From Pseudomonas putida (GTDB taxonomy: Bacteria; Pseudomonadota; Gammaproteobacteria; Pseudomonadales; Pseudomonadaceae), in NCBI RefSeq assembly GCF_004357765.1, contig NZ_SMTE01000005.1:1-64000 (forward strand): 64,000 nucleotides of DNA. Direction: 5' to 3'. This document shows positions 1-9,417 of the stretch, piece by piece. The notes under the pieces are model-generated. The model had not been told where the DNA came from. It searched no databases and saw only the letters and a program-made list of their open reading frames with translations. Within the stretch, counting starts at the first letter, position 1; each line of letters opens with the position of its first letter. The position numbers and the translations under genes were made by a program.

Positions 1-310
1 CTTCGGCTTACGCCGAAGGGTGCTGCGCACCTGGCCCTACAGACGCCTACGCTCGGCCTCCTGACGTCGCAAAGTTAGCGGCGGCGCCGCCACTGGCGTT
101 ATCTTCGAAAGGCAGACCGCGAGATCCGCAACAACACAAAACGATAGGTAAAGGAAAAAGCGAGAGCGCAGCGATTCGCCCGCCGTTGCCCTGGCTTTTG
201 ATCTTGCTTTTGATCTTGCTCTTGCTTTTGATCTACCCGCGACCTCAGGAGGCCGAGTGGAGGTGGCTGGAGGGCCAGGTGCGCAGCACCCTCCGGCGTA
301 GCCGGAGGCG
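1..310. repeat. Long imperfect inverted repeat, about 70 bp arms
   Basis: Bases 1-70 and about 238-310 are imperfect reverse complements of each other, with roughly 60 of 71 positions matching by eye. The core GGGCCAGGTGCGCAGCACCC at 272-291 is the exact complement of 19-38, and each arm also ends in its own small hairpin (1-18 and about 291-308). The 168 bp between the arms has no convincing gene. The left arm may continue beyond the window. It looks like a non-coding mobile or structural repeat (MITE-like or BIME-like), but no transposase is present to prove mobility. Confidence 0.6.
194..234. repeat. Short tandem repeat, 12-bp unit
   Basis: Two exact copies of GCTTTTGATCTT (194-205 and 206-217) are followed by a half unit GCTCTT and a third near-complete copy ending at 234. 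The array sits between the arms of the surrounding inverted repeat. No ORF uses it convincingly. Confidence 0.7.
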
Positions 311-422
311 CGAGATGTAGACTTGCGCAGCAAGTCGTAGGCCGCGCGGGCCCGCAAGCCGCCGGAGCGAGGGGACCCCGAAGCGCAGCGTAGGGGCCGT
401 ATGGGGGAGCAAGCGGTTTTGT

Positions 423-448
423 GCAACTTTTTCCAAGAAAAAAGTTGC
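423..448. terminator. Perfect 10-bp hairpin in the intergenic repeat region
   Basis: GCAACTTTTT at 423-432 and AAAAAGTTGC at 439-448 are perfect complements around the 6-nt loop CCAAGA. The stem supplies T/A runs on both strands, so it could terminate transcription or form part of a repeated intergenic element. An 18-codon ORF (401-457) overlaps it, but nothing supports its translation. Confidence 0.45.
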
Positions 449-573
449 CCACCGTAAAGGCGGAAGGGGCCAGTAGCGCCGCTACACAAAATGGATCTTC
501 CCCCAGTCTCAATGCCAAACCAGCCAGCCCCCCCGGCCAATCCGGGAACAACCAAATCAAGCTCCCGCCTCAA

Positions 574-600
574 TAAAGTCGGCGTCAACTCTGCCGATAC
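574..600 (+). promoter_or_regulatory. Sigma-28 (FliA) promoter for the chemoreceptor
   Basis: TAAAGTCG (574-581), 11 bp, then GCCGATAC (593-600) closely fits the FliA consensus TAAAGTTT-N11-GCCGATAA with exact spacing. It lies 35 bp before the ATG of the chemoreceptor, so that gene is probably co-expressed with late flagellar and chemotaxis genes. Confidence 0.75.
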
Positions 601-635
601 AAAGCCAGCCACACTTCATCTACAAGGGTCACTTC

Positions 636-2780
636 ATGCCTCTGCGTCAACTCTCCATCCAGTGGAAGATCACGCTGCTCGCCGGCCTCTGCCTGGCCGG
701 TATCGTCAGTCTGCTCGTCGGCCTTTCGCTTTACCGCATGGATCACAGCTCCGAGCTGGTCAAGGCAAGCAGCTCGCAGATGCTCGCCGAAGCGGCCCAG
801 GCACGGATCGAATCGCAAGGCGAAGTGCAGGCTTTGAACATCCGTCGGCAATTCATGGATGCCTATCAATATGGCGCCGGTTTTGCCCGGCAGGTGCTAT
901 TCCTGCGCGAACAGGCGGAAAAGCGCTTCATCGATGCCTTCGACCTGCGCGAGGACATGACCCGCCAGGTCCACGCCGCCCTCCAGGCCAACCCCGAACT
1001 GCTCGGCCTGTCGTTGGTGTTCGAGCGCAACGCCCTGGACAACAAGGACAGCCTGTTCGTCAACCAGGAGGCTCTGGGCAGCAACGAGACCGGCCGTTTC
1101 GCCCTGTACTGGTCGCAGCCGCAGGCCGGTAAACTGACCTCGATGGCCCTGCCTGAACATGACATGGCCAATACCGAAGTCGGCGCAGCGGGCCAGCCGG
1201 CCAATGCCTGGTGGACCTGCCCACGGGAAACCGCCAAAGTCTGCCTGATCGAACCTTACTTCTATGACATCGAAGGCCAGCGTGTGCTGATGACCAGCAT
1301 CGCCTTCCCGCTGCAGGTCGACGGCAAGGTCATCGCCACCCTGTCGGTGGATATCAACCTCAATAGCCTGCAGGCAGTGAGCCAGGAGGCCAGCCGCAGC
1401 CTTTACCAAGGCCGCACCACTGTCGGCATTCTCAGCCCGGCAGGCCTGCTCGCCGGCTACAGCGCCGATGCGAGCAAGCTGGCCCAGCGATTCGACCAGG
1501 TCGACCCACGCCAGGGCGCCGAGCTGATCGGCAAGCTGGCCAATGGAAAAATGACCATTGCCCATGACCAGCAACGCCTCAAGGTGCTGGCTGCTTTCGC
1601 GCCGATTCCCGGCAGCCGCCCGTGGGGCGTCATTCTGGATGTGCCGGAAGAGGCCCTGACCGGGCCTGCCGATAGCCTCAAGCGAGAACTCGATGGACTC
1701 AACACCCGCGGCACACTGCTGGAACTGTGCCTGGGCCTGGCCGCAGCGGTGGCCGGACTGCTGCTGATCTGGCTGATGGCCCGCAGTGTGACACGACCGA
1801 TCCTCGGCGTGGCTGCCATGCTCGAAGACATCGCCAGTGGCGAAGGCGACCTCACCCGCCGCCTCCATTACAACAAGCAGGACGAACTGGGCAAGCTGGC
1901 CAGTTGGTTCAACCGCTTCCTCGACAAGCTGCAACCGATCATCGCCGAGGTCAAGCGCTCGGTGCAGGATGCCCGGGGCACCGCCGACCGCTCCTCGGCC
2001 ATCGCCACCGAGACCAGTGCAGGCATGGAGCAGCAGTATCGCCAGGTCGATCAGGTGGCCACCGCGTCCAATGAAATGAGCGCCACTGCGCAAGATGTCG
2101 CCCGCAGCGCAGCGCAAGCCGCACAGGCGGCCCGTGACGCTGACCAGGCAACCCGTGAGGGCCTGGCGGTAATCGAGCACACCACTCGCAGTATCGACAC
2201 CCTGGCCGCCGAGATGGCCAATGCCATGACCGAGGTCGAGGGTTTGGCGCAGAACAGCGAGCGCATCGGCTCGGTGCTCGAGGTAATCCGCTCGATCGCC
2301 GAGCAGACCAACCTGCTAGCCCTCAACGCGGCCATCGAGGCTGCCCGGGCCGGGGAAGCCGGGCGCGGCTTCGCCGTGGTGGCCGACGAAGTCCGTAACC
2401 TCGCACGTCGTACCCAGGAGTCGGTGGAAGAAACCCGCCAAGTCATCGAAACCCTGCAAAACGGTACCCGTGAGGTGGTCGGGGCGATGGACAACAGTCA
2501 TCGTCAGGCCCAGGGCGGTGTCGAACAGGTTTGCCAGGCAGTGACTGCGCTCGAACGTATCGGCCAGGCAGTGACGGTGATCACCGACATGAACCTGCAG
2601 ATCGCCTCGGCCGCCGAGGAGCAGAGCGCGGTGGCCGAGGAAATCAACAGCAACGTCGCGACCATCCGCGATGTCACCGAGTCGCTGTCGGGGCAGGCGA
2701 ATGAATCGGCCCGCGTCAGCCAGTCGTTGAACAGCCTGGCCAATCAGCAGCAAGCGCTGATGGACCAGTTCCGCGTCTGA
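636..2780 (+). CDS. Methyl-accepting chemotaxis protein with dCache sensor
   Basis: This 714-aa transmembrane chemoreceptor passes ligand binding to the CheA/CheW array. It has TM1 at about residues 10-30, a periplasmic region of about 320 residues typical of a dCache_1 sensor (motifs around WWTCPRE and the [14 protein letters not shown] stretch), TM2 at about 361-385, a HAMP domain to about 432, and an MCP signalling domain. The near-invariant hairpin tip ([16 protein letters not shown]) is at about residues 556-571. No C-terminal CheR-docking pentapeptide is visible. The ligand cannot be read from the sequence; related dCache receptors bind amino acids, polyamines or organic acids. A FliA-type promoter lies just upstream and a GC-rich hairpin follows at 2789-2809. 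Confidence 0.93.
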   Translation: MPLRQLSIQWKITLLAGLCLAGIVSLLVGLSLYRMDHSSELVKASSSQMLAEAAQARIESQGEVQALNIRRQFMDAYQYGAGFARQVLFLREQAEKRFIDAFDLREDMTRQVHAALQANPELLGLSLVFERNALDNKDSLFVNQEALGSNETGRFALYWSQPQAGKLTSMALPEHDMANTEVGAAGQPANAWWTCPRETAKVCLIEPYFYDIEGQRVLMTSIAFPLQVDGKVIATLSVDINLNSLQAVSQEASRSLYQGRTTVGILSPAGLLAGYSADASKLAQRFDQVDPRQGAELIGKLANGKMTIAHDQQRLKVLAAFAPIPGSRPWGVILDVPEEALTGPADSLKRELDGLNTRGTLLELCLGLAAAVAGLLLIWLMARSVTRPILGVAAMLEDIASGEGDLTRRLHYNKQDELGKLASWFNRFLDKLQPIIAEVKRSVQDARGTADRSSAIATETSAGMEQQYRQVDQVATASNEMSATAQDVARSAAQAAQAARDADQATREGLAVIEHTTRSIDTLAAEMANAMTEVEGLAQNSERIGSVLEVIRSIAEQTNLLALNAAIEAARAGEAGRGFAVVADEVRNLARRTQESVEETRQVIETLQNGTREVVGAMDNSHRQAQGGVEQVCQAVTALERIGQAVTVITDMNLQIASAAEEQSAVAEEINSNVATIRDVTESLSGQANESARVSQSLNSLANQQQALMDQFRV

Positions 2781-2788
2781 CCGCGTCG

Positions 2789-2809
2789 GCGGGGCCTGAA
2801 CGGCCCCGC
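2789..2809 (+). terminator. Hairpin after the chemoreceptor gene
   Basis: GCGGGGCC (2789-2796) pairs with GGCCCCGC (2802-2809) around a 5-nt loop, 8 bp after the stop codon. There is no strong T-run, so termination efficiency is uncertain. Confidence 0.5.
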
Positions 2810-2864
2810 ACGCCTCGTCGTCTACACTTGGCGAACCGCAAGTATCTGCCATCGACGAGGGCTC

Positions 2865-3881
2865 ATGAACAGAATGTCCACCCTAGTGGCTGGTTTGCTG
2901 CTGGCCATCGGCCTGGCCAGCAGCGAATCCGCCGCCTCGAAAGACCAACGCGCCCCCATTCACTTCGGCGCCATCACTTGGGAAAGTGGCGCCTTCACCA
3001 CCGAAGTCCTGCGCCTGATCGCCGAGCACGGTTACGGCTACCCGACCGACACCCTGCCCGGCAGCACCGTGAGCATGGAAGTCGCCCTGGCCCGCAACGA
3101 CCTGCAGGTCATCGCCGAGGAATGGGCCGGACGCAGCCCTGCCTGGATCAAGGCCGAAAAGGAGGGAGAGGTGTTCGCCTTGGGCGACACGGTGAAGAAC
3201 GCCGAGGAAGGTTGGTGGGTACCCGCCTATGTGATCAAAGGAGACCCCAAGCGTGACCTTGCGCCCCTGGCGCCAGACCTGCGCAGCGTCTATGACCTCA
3301 AGCGCTATCCCCAAGTGTTCCGCGATCCTGAGAGCCCCGACAAAGGCCGTTTTCTCAACAGCCCCAGCGGCTGGACCTCGGAAACGGTGAATAGCCAGAA
3401 ACTGAAGGCCTACGGTCTCGATGACCTGTACAGCAATTTCCGCACCGGCTCCGGTGCTGCGCTGGATGCCGAGATCGCTTCGGCCATCCGCCGCGGCCAA
3501 CCGGTACTGTTCTATTACTGGAGCCCCGCGCCTCTGATCGGCCGCTACGACCTGGTGCGCCTGACAGAACCTGCCTATGACGCCGACGCCTGGTCTACGC
3601 TGATGGATCCGCGCAACCCCAAACCGCGCGGTAGCCAATCCTTGCCGGCGAAGCTGTCGATTGGCGTGTCGAAGGCGTTTCGCGATGACTACCCCGATCT
3701 GGTCGCAGTCTTCGAGAAGGTCGACCTGCCCATCGACCGCCTGAACAAAGCCCTGGCACAGATGAGCGAAACCCGCCAGCCCCCCCGAGAAGCCGCGATC
3801 GAGTTCCTGCGTGCCAACCCGGACGTCTGGAAACCGTGGCTACCGGCCGAGCGTGCGGCCAAAGTCGAGGCTGGGTTGTAA
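2865..3881 (+). CDS. ABC transporter substrate-binding protein, glycine betaine/choline (OpuAC/ProX) type
   Basis: A 338-aa periplasmic binding protein. The N-terminus is a cleavable signal peptide (about residues 1-25), followed by an OpuAC-type fold that starts with the typical HFGAITWESG segment. The FYYWSPAPLI segment fits the aromatic-rich binding region of quaternary-amine binders. The ATG at 2865 follows GAGGG at a usable distance. No permease or ATPase gene is next to it, so it is an orphan binding protein that either serves a transporter elsewhere or feeds a receptor; the neighbouring chemoreceptor makes the latter a thought, not a claim. The exact ligand (betaine, choline, carnitine or a histidine-like compound) is not determined. 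Confidence 0.82.
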   Translation: MNRMSTLVAGLLLAIGLASSESAASKDQRAPIHFGAITWESGAFTTEVLRLIAEHGYGYPTDTLPGSTVSMEVALARNDLQVIAEEWAGRSPAWIKAEKEGEVFALGDTVKNAEEGWWVPAYVIKGDPKRDLAPLAPDLRSVYDLKRYPQVFRDPESPDKGRFLNSPSGWTSETVNSQKLKAYGLDDLYSNFRTGSGAALDAEIASAIRRGQPVLFYYWSPAPLIGRYDLVRLTEPAYDADAWSTLMDPRNPKPRGSQSLPAKLSIGVSKAFRDDYPDLVAVFEKVDLPIDRLNKALAQMSETRQPPREAAIEFLRANPDVWKPWLPAERAAKVEAGL

Positions 3882-3958
3882 GAGGCCATTGCCCCCTCAG
3901 GCCAGTTCGATTCCGTTTGGCTAGACTGTGAGTCAGCCCACAGTTCGAGTATTCGTCC

Positions 3959-4570
3959 ATGCGCCCGACGGGAATGCTGATCGGTTTGACCGCAGCCTTG
4001 CTGGCTGCCTCTTTGTCCGCTGCAGAGGCAAACAAAGCGGCCGTCGCCGAAGACAAGGCCCAGGCGCTCGAAGAAAAGGTGGTGGAGGATGCCTCGCCCC
4101 CCAGATCGGACGAAAAGCTCACCTCGGGCGAAGTACGCGCGGTGGACCCGGCCGGGCAATCGCCGATGGATGATAGTATCACCTGCCTGGCCCGCACCCT
4201 CTATTGGGAAGCCAAGGGCGCCGACGACAAGGACATGCGTGGCGTCGCCAGCGTAGTGCTCAATCGCCTGGGTCATGAAGGCTTTCCCGACACCATCTGC
4301 GGCGTGGTCAAACAGGGCGTCGAACATCGCGCTTGCCAGTTTTCCTGGTGGTGCGACGGACGCCCCGACCAGGTCGAAGAGCCGCAGCGCTATGACATCG
4401 CCAAGGAGATCGCACGCAAGGCGCTCAACCAACAGCTCCAGGACTCCACCGGTGGCGCGCTGTACTTCCACGACCGCCAGGTCCACCCGGACTGGGCCAA
4501 GGTCTATCGCAAGACAGCCGAGACCCGCCACTTCATCTTCTACAAACCCAACCAGGCCCTGGCCCGCTGA
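3959..4570 (+). CDS. Cell wall hydrolase, SleB/CwlJ (Hydrolase_2) family
   Basis: A 203-aa exported protein. A signal peptide of about 22 residues precedes a low-complexity acidic and lysine-rich linker, then a Hydrolase_2 domain from about residue 75. The signature LARTLYWEAKG carries the putative catalytic Glu (E84), followed by VASVVLNR and the CQFSWWCDG segment. The family contains spore-cortex lytic enzymes of Bacillus; in non-sporing Pseudomonas the members are presumed peptidoglycan lytic transglycosylases acting in the periplasm. It stands alone between two unrelated genes. Confidence 0.85.
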   Translation: MRPTGMLIGLTAALLAASLSAAEANKAAVAEDKAQALEEKVVEDASPPRSDEKLTSGEVRAVDPAGQSPMDDSITCLARTLYWEAKGADDKDMRGVASVVLNRLGHEGFPDTICGVVKQGVEHRACQFSWWCDGRPDQVEEPQRYDIAKEIARKALNQQLQDSTGGALYFHDRQVHPDWAKVYRKTAETRHFIFYKPNQALAR

Positions 4571-4814
4571 ACCCAGGCGCAAGGAACGGCCAGCGCCCGC
4601 TACGGTCGATGGTTGAAGGCAACACGCCAGATGGCAACAAGAACGATTCATGCTTGATCGCACTTTTCCCTACCAGGGAGGTCTATCCATGCTTTTGCCG
4701 CCAACACCCTTTGCCGGCTTTTTTTCGCTTTGCACATGACCGGGGCCAAAAGCGCCAGGCTTGTGTAGGATGAGCAGCGCAAACCACGACGCTGCCAGTC
4801 ATAGGGAGATCCAC

Positions 4815-5666
4815 ATGCGCGTCCTGTCATCCGTTGCTGCCTTGTCGGCAGGGCTGGTCATCTCGACCTCGGCCCTGGCCGTAACCGGCGAAGAGGCGCA
4901 ACTGATCGATTCGATCAACGTCTACCGCAGCCAGGCCCAACCCTGCGGCGACGGCGCGTCGCTGGAACTGCCCCCGCTCAACAGCGACACGCGGCTGGCC
5001 CTGTCGCCGGAAGGCACCCGCGACCTGCAGCAGGCCATGACCCGAGCGGCCTATCCGATGGTCAATGTCCAGGCGATCAGCCTGTCGGGTCCCCGCGACG
5101 CACGGGCGGCCATGCATGCCATCGAAGAAAGCTTCTGCCAAGTCGTCCTGGACCCGCAATTCGTCGACATCGGCGTCAGCCAGGAAGGTCGCGACTGGCG
5201 TATCGTGCTGGCCCGCCCTTTGCTCAGCGGACGCCTGGGAGACTGGCAGGCCGAAGGACAGAAACTGTTGCAAGAGGTCAACGCCGCACGCAAGGCTCCC
5301 CGCCAGTGCGGTGGGCAGCCGTTCGCTGCGGCACCAGCCCTCAGTTGGAACACCACGCTGGCCGGTGTCGCAGCCAGCCATACCCGAGCCATGGCCAACC
5401 AGAATTTCTTCGACCATATCGACCGCGACAATCGCACCCCGGGGGATCGTGCCGAGCTGGCAGGCTACCTGTACCAGCAGATCGGCGAGAACATCGCCGC
5501 GGGACGCGACAGCGCGCGCAAGGTCGTCGATGGCTGGCTGGCCAGCCCGGGCCACTGCGCCACGCTCATGAACCCGGACTTCCGAGAAATGGGTGCCGCC
5601 TACGCAACCGACCCCAAGAGCGACGCAGGCATCTATTGGACGGGTCTGTTCGGAACCCCGCAATGA
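4815..5666 (+). CDS. Exported CAP-domain (SCP/PR-1-like) protein
   Basis: A 283-aa secreted or periplasmic protein. The start at 4815 is chosen because AGGGAGA lies just upstream and the N-terminus is then a clean signal peptide ending near SALA. The C-terminal half (about 150-283) is a CAP domain, with ASHTRAMANQNFFDH, GENIAAG and the SPGHCATLMNPDFREMG motif supplying the conserved His and Glu residues. The N-terminal half has no recognisable domain. Bacterial CAP proteins have no settled function; envelope-related roles are usually inferred. Confidence 0.85.
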   Translation: MRVLSSVAALSAGLVISTSALAVTGEEAQLIDSINVYRSQAQPCGDGASLELPPLNSDTRLALSPEGTRDLQQAMTRAAYPMVNVQAISLSGPRDARAAMHAIEESFCQVVLDPQFVDIGVSQEGRDWRIVLARPLLSGRLGDWQAEGQKLLQEVNAARKAPRQCGGQPFAAAPALSWNTTLAGVAASHTRAMANQNFFDHIDRDNRTPGDRAELAGYLYQQIGENIAAGRDSARKVVDGWLASPGHCATLMNPDFREMGAAYATDPKSDAGIYWTGLFGTPQ

Positions 5667-5726
5667 TCACCCCGGGCCGACGCCCGGCCGCACTGGCCGC
5701 TACATGACTGCACAAGGCTGACCCGC

Positions 5727-6338
5727 ATGGCGCTCGACACCTGGTTCATCTACTTGCTTGCCAGCATTGGCTTGTCTCTCACTCCAGGCCCCAACAGCTT
5801 GCTCGCCTTGACCCACGGCGCCATCTACGGCGACCGACGCACGCTGTTCACCATCGCCGGTGGCGTCATTGGCTTCAGTGCGCTGATCGCCCTGGCGATG
5901 TTCGGCCTGACCGCCTTGCTGCAAACCAGTGCCTCGCTGCTGACCGTCCTGAAATGGGTGGGCGGGGCCTACCTGGTGTGGCTTGGCATTCAGCTGTGGC
6001 GCAGCCCTGCGCTGCATCTGCAAAGCACCGCGCAGACGCCGAGGTTGAGCAACGCCGGTTTACTGCGCCATGGCTTGCTGTCAGCCATGGCCAACCCCAA
6101 GGTGCTGCTGTTCTATGGCGCCTTCCTACCGCAATTCATCGATCCGCAGCGTGACCTGCTGCTGCAGTTCGTGGTGATGGCTGCGACCCTTGCAGGGGTG
6201 GAGTGTGTGGTCGAGTATCTGTTGGCGCGCATGGCGTTTCGCATCCGCCCCTGGCTGGCCCGGGGCGGAAAGCGCTTCAACCGCTGCTGCGGCAGCTTGT
6301 TCGCACTCATCGGCGTGGCGTTGCCACTGGGACGCTGA
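5727..6338 (+). CDS. LysE/RhtB family amino acid exporter
   Basis: A 203-aa inner membrane protein with about six hydrophobic segments and the LysE family signature near the N-terminus (LTPGPNSLLALTHG at about 18-31), followed by FTIAGGVIGF. The internal KWVGGAYLVWLGIQLWR and AMANPKVLLFYGAFLPQF segments are typical. It probably exports an amino acid or derivative by proton exchange. The tail end of a degraded LysR gene faces it from the opposite strand, suggesting a former LysE/regulator pair. Confidence 0.88.
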   Translation: MALDTWFIYLLASIGLSLTPGPNSLLALTHGAIYGDRRTLFTIAGGVIGFSALIALAMFGLTALLQTSASLLTVLKWVGGAYLVWLGIQLWRSPALHLQSTAQTPRLSNAGLLRHGLLSAMANPKVLLFYGAFLPQFIDPQRDLLLQFVVMAATLAGVECVVEYLLARMAFRIRPWLARGGKRFNRCCGSLFALIGVALPLGR

Positions 6339-6339
6339 G

Positions 6340-6671
6340 CCTGTCAGACGCATCGGCCAAACACCAGGAAGACCAGCAATGCCAGGGCTGGCAAGCCGGC
6401 GCCGGTTCCTCGCCACGGTCGGCGACACTGGCATCGGCCGCCTCCAGCGCTTCGAAGATCTCCCGCGCCCGGGTGTAGTAGCGCAGCCCCGCCTCGGTCA
6501 GGCTGACCTGGCGTGTGGAGCGGTTGAACAAGGTGGTACCCAGCTCCGCTTCCAAGGCATCGACCAGGCACGTCACCGAGGAGGTCGCCACGGCCATTTT
6601 GCGCGCGGCGGCGGAAAACCCCTGAGTTTCGACGGTGGCCATGAACATCTTCATCGCCAAGAATTGTCCAT
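6340..6671 (-). pseudogene. Truncated, frameshifted LysR-family regulator
   Basis: Only the DNA-binding part of a LysR regulator remains. The helix-turn-helix reads TQGFSAAARKMAVATSSVTC and continues to TRQVSLTEAGLRYYTRAREI, then degenerates after about 90 residues; the effector-binding domain is absent. The expected start (ATG at 6671, reading MDN) is out of frame with the helix by one base, so an N-terminal frameshift is also likely. It ends next to the LysE gene. Confidence 0.75.
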
Positions 6672-6970
6672 AAGTGTCTCGGCATCCAAATCAGAGAACG
6701 GTCCTACAAACAGCGTGGACGGTCAAGAAGCGCGACATTGAGGCAATACGTCCATAGTGGAGTACCACCTCTACCGCGAGTTTCCCCATGACACCTACCA
6801 AACTGCCGATGCCCCTACCCACTCCAACCGTCTGGCTGGCCGTGTCCTACCGCGGCGACGCGCCCGCCCCTTCCGCCTGACCCCAAAACCCACCGACCTT
6901 CCTTTCAATGCCTGCCTGGCCTACCAGGCAGTGGTAGTGCGCTCGTGCGCCTGAAATCTGGACATCCGCT
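6672..6970. other. Intergenic region before the TonB receptor
   Basis: About 300 bp with no supported gene. A 30-codon ORF (from 6789) has no ribosome site or recognisable product. No clear Fur box was found, which is unexpected before an iron-siderophore receptor. Confidence 0.4.
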
Positions 6971-9175
6971 ATGCACCTCACGATCCCCGACCGCCGTCTT
7001 CGTCATGTCTTCACCGCCTCCGCGCTCGGCCTGGGCTCCACCTCGACATGGGCCGACAGCCTCTTCGAGCCACCCACTACGCTCGAAGTGGCGGCCACCG
7101 AAATCATTGCACCGGCACCCGGGCTACGTACCGAATTCTCGGCTTCGCACAAGCTTCCCGCCCCGTTGTTCGACACCCCGCAGACCATCACCGTGGTACC
7201 CGCGCCACTGATCGCCAACCAGCAGGCACTGGGCTTACGCCAGGTGCTGAGCAATGTCTCGGGCATCACGTTCAATGCCGGCGAAGGTGGCGGCGGCTCC
7301 GGTGACAGTATCAGCATCCGCGGCTTCTCGGCCGACAGCAATCTGTTGCTCGACGGCTTGCGCGATACTGCCCAGACCACCCGATCGGATACCTTCAACA
7401 CCGAGCAGGTCGAAGTCATCAAGGGGCCCAACTCGGTGTTCGCCGGGGCCGGTACCACCGGCGGCAGCATCAATGTCATCAGCAAGGAGCCCGCACAGCG
7501 CGCGTTCACCCAGCTGAGCACAGGATTGGGTAGCGACCACTACCAGCGCCTGACCCTGGACACCAACCAGCCGTTGCAGAACATCGGCGACAACAGCGCT
7601 GTTCGCTTGAACCTGATGCAGCACAAGAACCAGGTGCCTGGCCGGGACAGCATCAGACGCGAGCGCTGGGGCGTGGCCCCCAGTCTGAGCCTGGGCCTGA
7701 ATGAAAGTACCCGGCTAACACTCAGCGCATCCCATCAGGTCGACGACAACCTCCCCGATTACGGCGTGCCAGCGCTCGATGGCCGGCGCCTGACAGGTGT
7801 TGAGCGCGACGCGTATTTCGGCTTGCAAGGTCTGGACAAGGAAGAGGTCGAGCACAGCCTCTTCACCCTCAAGCTGGAGCACGATTTCAATGATGAAGTA
7901 CGCCTGCTGCACATGAATCGTTATAGCCGCCTCGAGCGCGATACCGTGGTCTCCGCCGCCCAGGTCGAAACCCGTGGGCTGCCCGCTGGGCGCTATCGCC
8001 CGGCGGGGCCACAGGGTTACGGCCGCGACGCCACCACCGAACTGTGGATGAACCAGAGCAGCCTGATCGGCAACGCCCGCTGGCTGAACATGACCCACGA
8101 CTGGGTCGCGGGGGTGGAGCTGTCCCGCGAAACACTGGATCTCGAAACCTACAACCATGGCCTTGATAAAACGAGCTACCCCGCCAACGGCTATGCCCTC
8201 GGCAACCCACCGGGCCACTGGTCCGGCCACCTCGCTCGGACGACCACGCGCTACAACGAAAACACCCTGGACGCCTATGCGTTATATGTGTTCGACACCA
8301 TTGCCCTGGACGAGCGCTGGGACCTGCACCTGGGCCTGCGCCAGGACCACCTCGTCGGCAAGACCGCTGCCTATTCCCCGGCACATGCCCGCACCTCGGC
8401 ATTCAAAACCAGCGATAGCGTGCTCAGCAGCCGCGCCGGGCTGATCTACAAGCCCAACGAGATCGGCCGCATCTACGTCTCCTGGGGCAACTCCTTCGAC
8501 CCGACCGTGGAAAGCCTCACAGGCAACGGACGAGGCCTGGATGGCGACACCCAAGTGCTCTCACCCGAGCGCTCCCAAGCCTGGGAGCTTGGTAGCAAGT
8601 GGGCGTTGCTGGAGCACGCGCTGGAGCTCGATGCCGCGTTATTCCACATCGTCAAGCACAACGCCCGCGAAACACTGTCAGATGGCTCGACACAACTTTC
8701 TGGCAAGCAGCGGGTGCAAGGCTTGGAGGTGGGTCTGACCGGTCGCCTGAGCCCGCAGTGGAATGTGTTCGCCAATTTCACCTTCCTCGACAGTCAGGTC
8801 CTCGCAGCCGCTCCGGGCAATGCCAGCTCGGCGCGAAAAGGACAAGCGCTGGCCAACACGCCACCGCGCTCGCTGAACCTGTGGACCACCTATGAACTGA
8901 ACGACGCCTGGACGCTGGGCTACGGCGCCCACCATGTCAGCCGGCGCAATGTCACCTCCAGTACCAACGCCAAGCTCGACGCCTTCTGGCTGCACAACGC
9001 GATGCTGAACTATCGGGTCGAGGAACGATTCGACATCCAGTTGAACGTCAACAACCTTTTCAACAAGACCTATGTCGAGCGGGTCCGCCAACGCAGCGGC
9101 TCTACAGCACGCTCCTCGGCCATCGAGTACGGGGATGCCCGCGCAGCCGTCGTAACCGCCAGCTATCACTTCTGA
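6971..9175 (+). CDS. TonB-dependent siderophore receptor, catecholate (Fiu/CirA-like) type
   Basis: A 734-aa outer membrane receptor: N-terminal signal sequence of about 28 residues, plug domain from about residue 58 (LFDTPQTITVVP, then SIRGFSADSNLLLDGLRD and VEVIKGPNSVFAGAGTTGG), then a 22-strand barrel ending in the canonical aromatic terminus (VVTASYHF). The plug motifs are those of ferric-catecholate receptors. There is no N-terminal signalling extension, so sigma/anti-sigma transcytosolic control is unlikely. It is followed by a strong terminator and lies upstream of gcd, so it is probably monocistronic. Confidence 0.9.
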   Translation: MHLTIPDRRLRHVFTASALGLGSTSTWADSLFEPPTTLEVAATEIIAPAPGLRTEFSASHKLPAPLFDTPQTITVVPAPLIANQQALGLRQVLSNVSGITFNAGEGGGGSGDSISIRGFSADSNLLLDGLRDTAQTTRSDTFNTEQVEVIKGPNSVFAGAGTTGGSINVISKEPAQRAFTQLSTGLGSDHYQRLTLDTNQPLQNIGDNSAVRLNLMQHKNQVPGRDSIRRERWGVAPSLSLGLNESTRLTLSASHQVDDNLPDYGVPALDGRRLTGVERDAYFGLQGLDKEEVEHSLFTLKLEHDFNDEVRLLHMNRYSRLERDTVVSAAQVETRGLPAGRYRPAGPQGYGRDATTELWMNQSSLIGNARWLNMTHDWVAGVELSRETLDLETYNHGLDKTSYPANGYALGNPPGHWSGHLARTTTRYNENTLDAYALYVFDTIALDERWDLHLGLRQDHLVGKTAAYSPAHARTSAFKTSDSVLSSRAGLIYKPNEIGRIYVSWGNSFDPTVESLTGNGRGLDGDTQVLSPERSQAWELGSKWALLEHALELDAALFHIVKHNARETLSDGSTQLSGKQRVQGLEVGLTGRLSPQWNVFANFTFLDSQVLAAAPGNASSARKGQALANTPPRSLNLWTTYELNDAWTLGYGAHHVSRRNVTSSTNAKLDAFWLHNAMLNYRVEERFDIQLNVNNLFNKTYVERVRQRSGSTARSSAIEYGDARAAVVTASYHF

Positions 9176-9180
9176 ACGAT

Positions 9181-9209
9181 CCGGGCCTGCCTTCGCATGG
9201 CAGGCCCGG
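9181..9209 (+). terminator. Terminator after TonB receptor
   Basis: CCGGGCCTGCC (9181-9191) and GGCAGGCCCGG (9199-9209) form a perfect 11-bp stem with a 7-nt loop, starting 5 bp after the stop codon. Confidence 0.7.
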
Positions 9210-9417
9210 CGTTGGATGAATGCGTGAAGATCAAGTCATTTCGATTTGTGCCGTTTCAGCGTCCTACGTGCATTTTTCGCCGCTTGTTCTAGAATTTTCA
9301 GCACATTGACGCAAGTTCACGCCTGCGACAATCAGCCCCACAAGACAATGTACTAACTTGTTAATTAGCTTGCTAAGGGCTTAAACTGCGCCGATTCCAC
9401 CTGCTGAGATCTCTGGC

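Noticed and set aside
194-234. Repeat array considered as a CRISPR
   Set aside because: Units are 12 bp, directly adjacent and without spacers; no cas genes nearby.
401-457. 18-codon ORF MGEQAVLCNFFQEKSCPP
   Set aside because: It overlaps a hairpin in a repeat region and shows no ribosome site.
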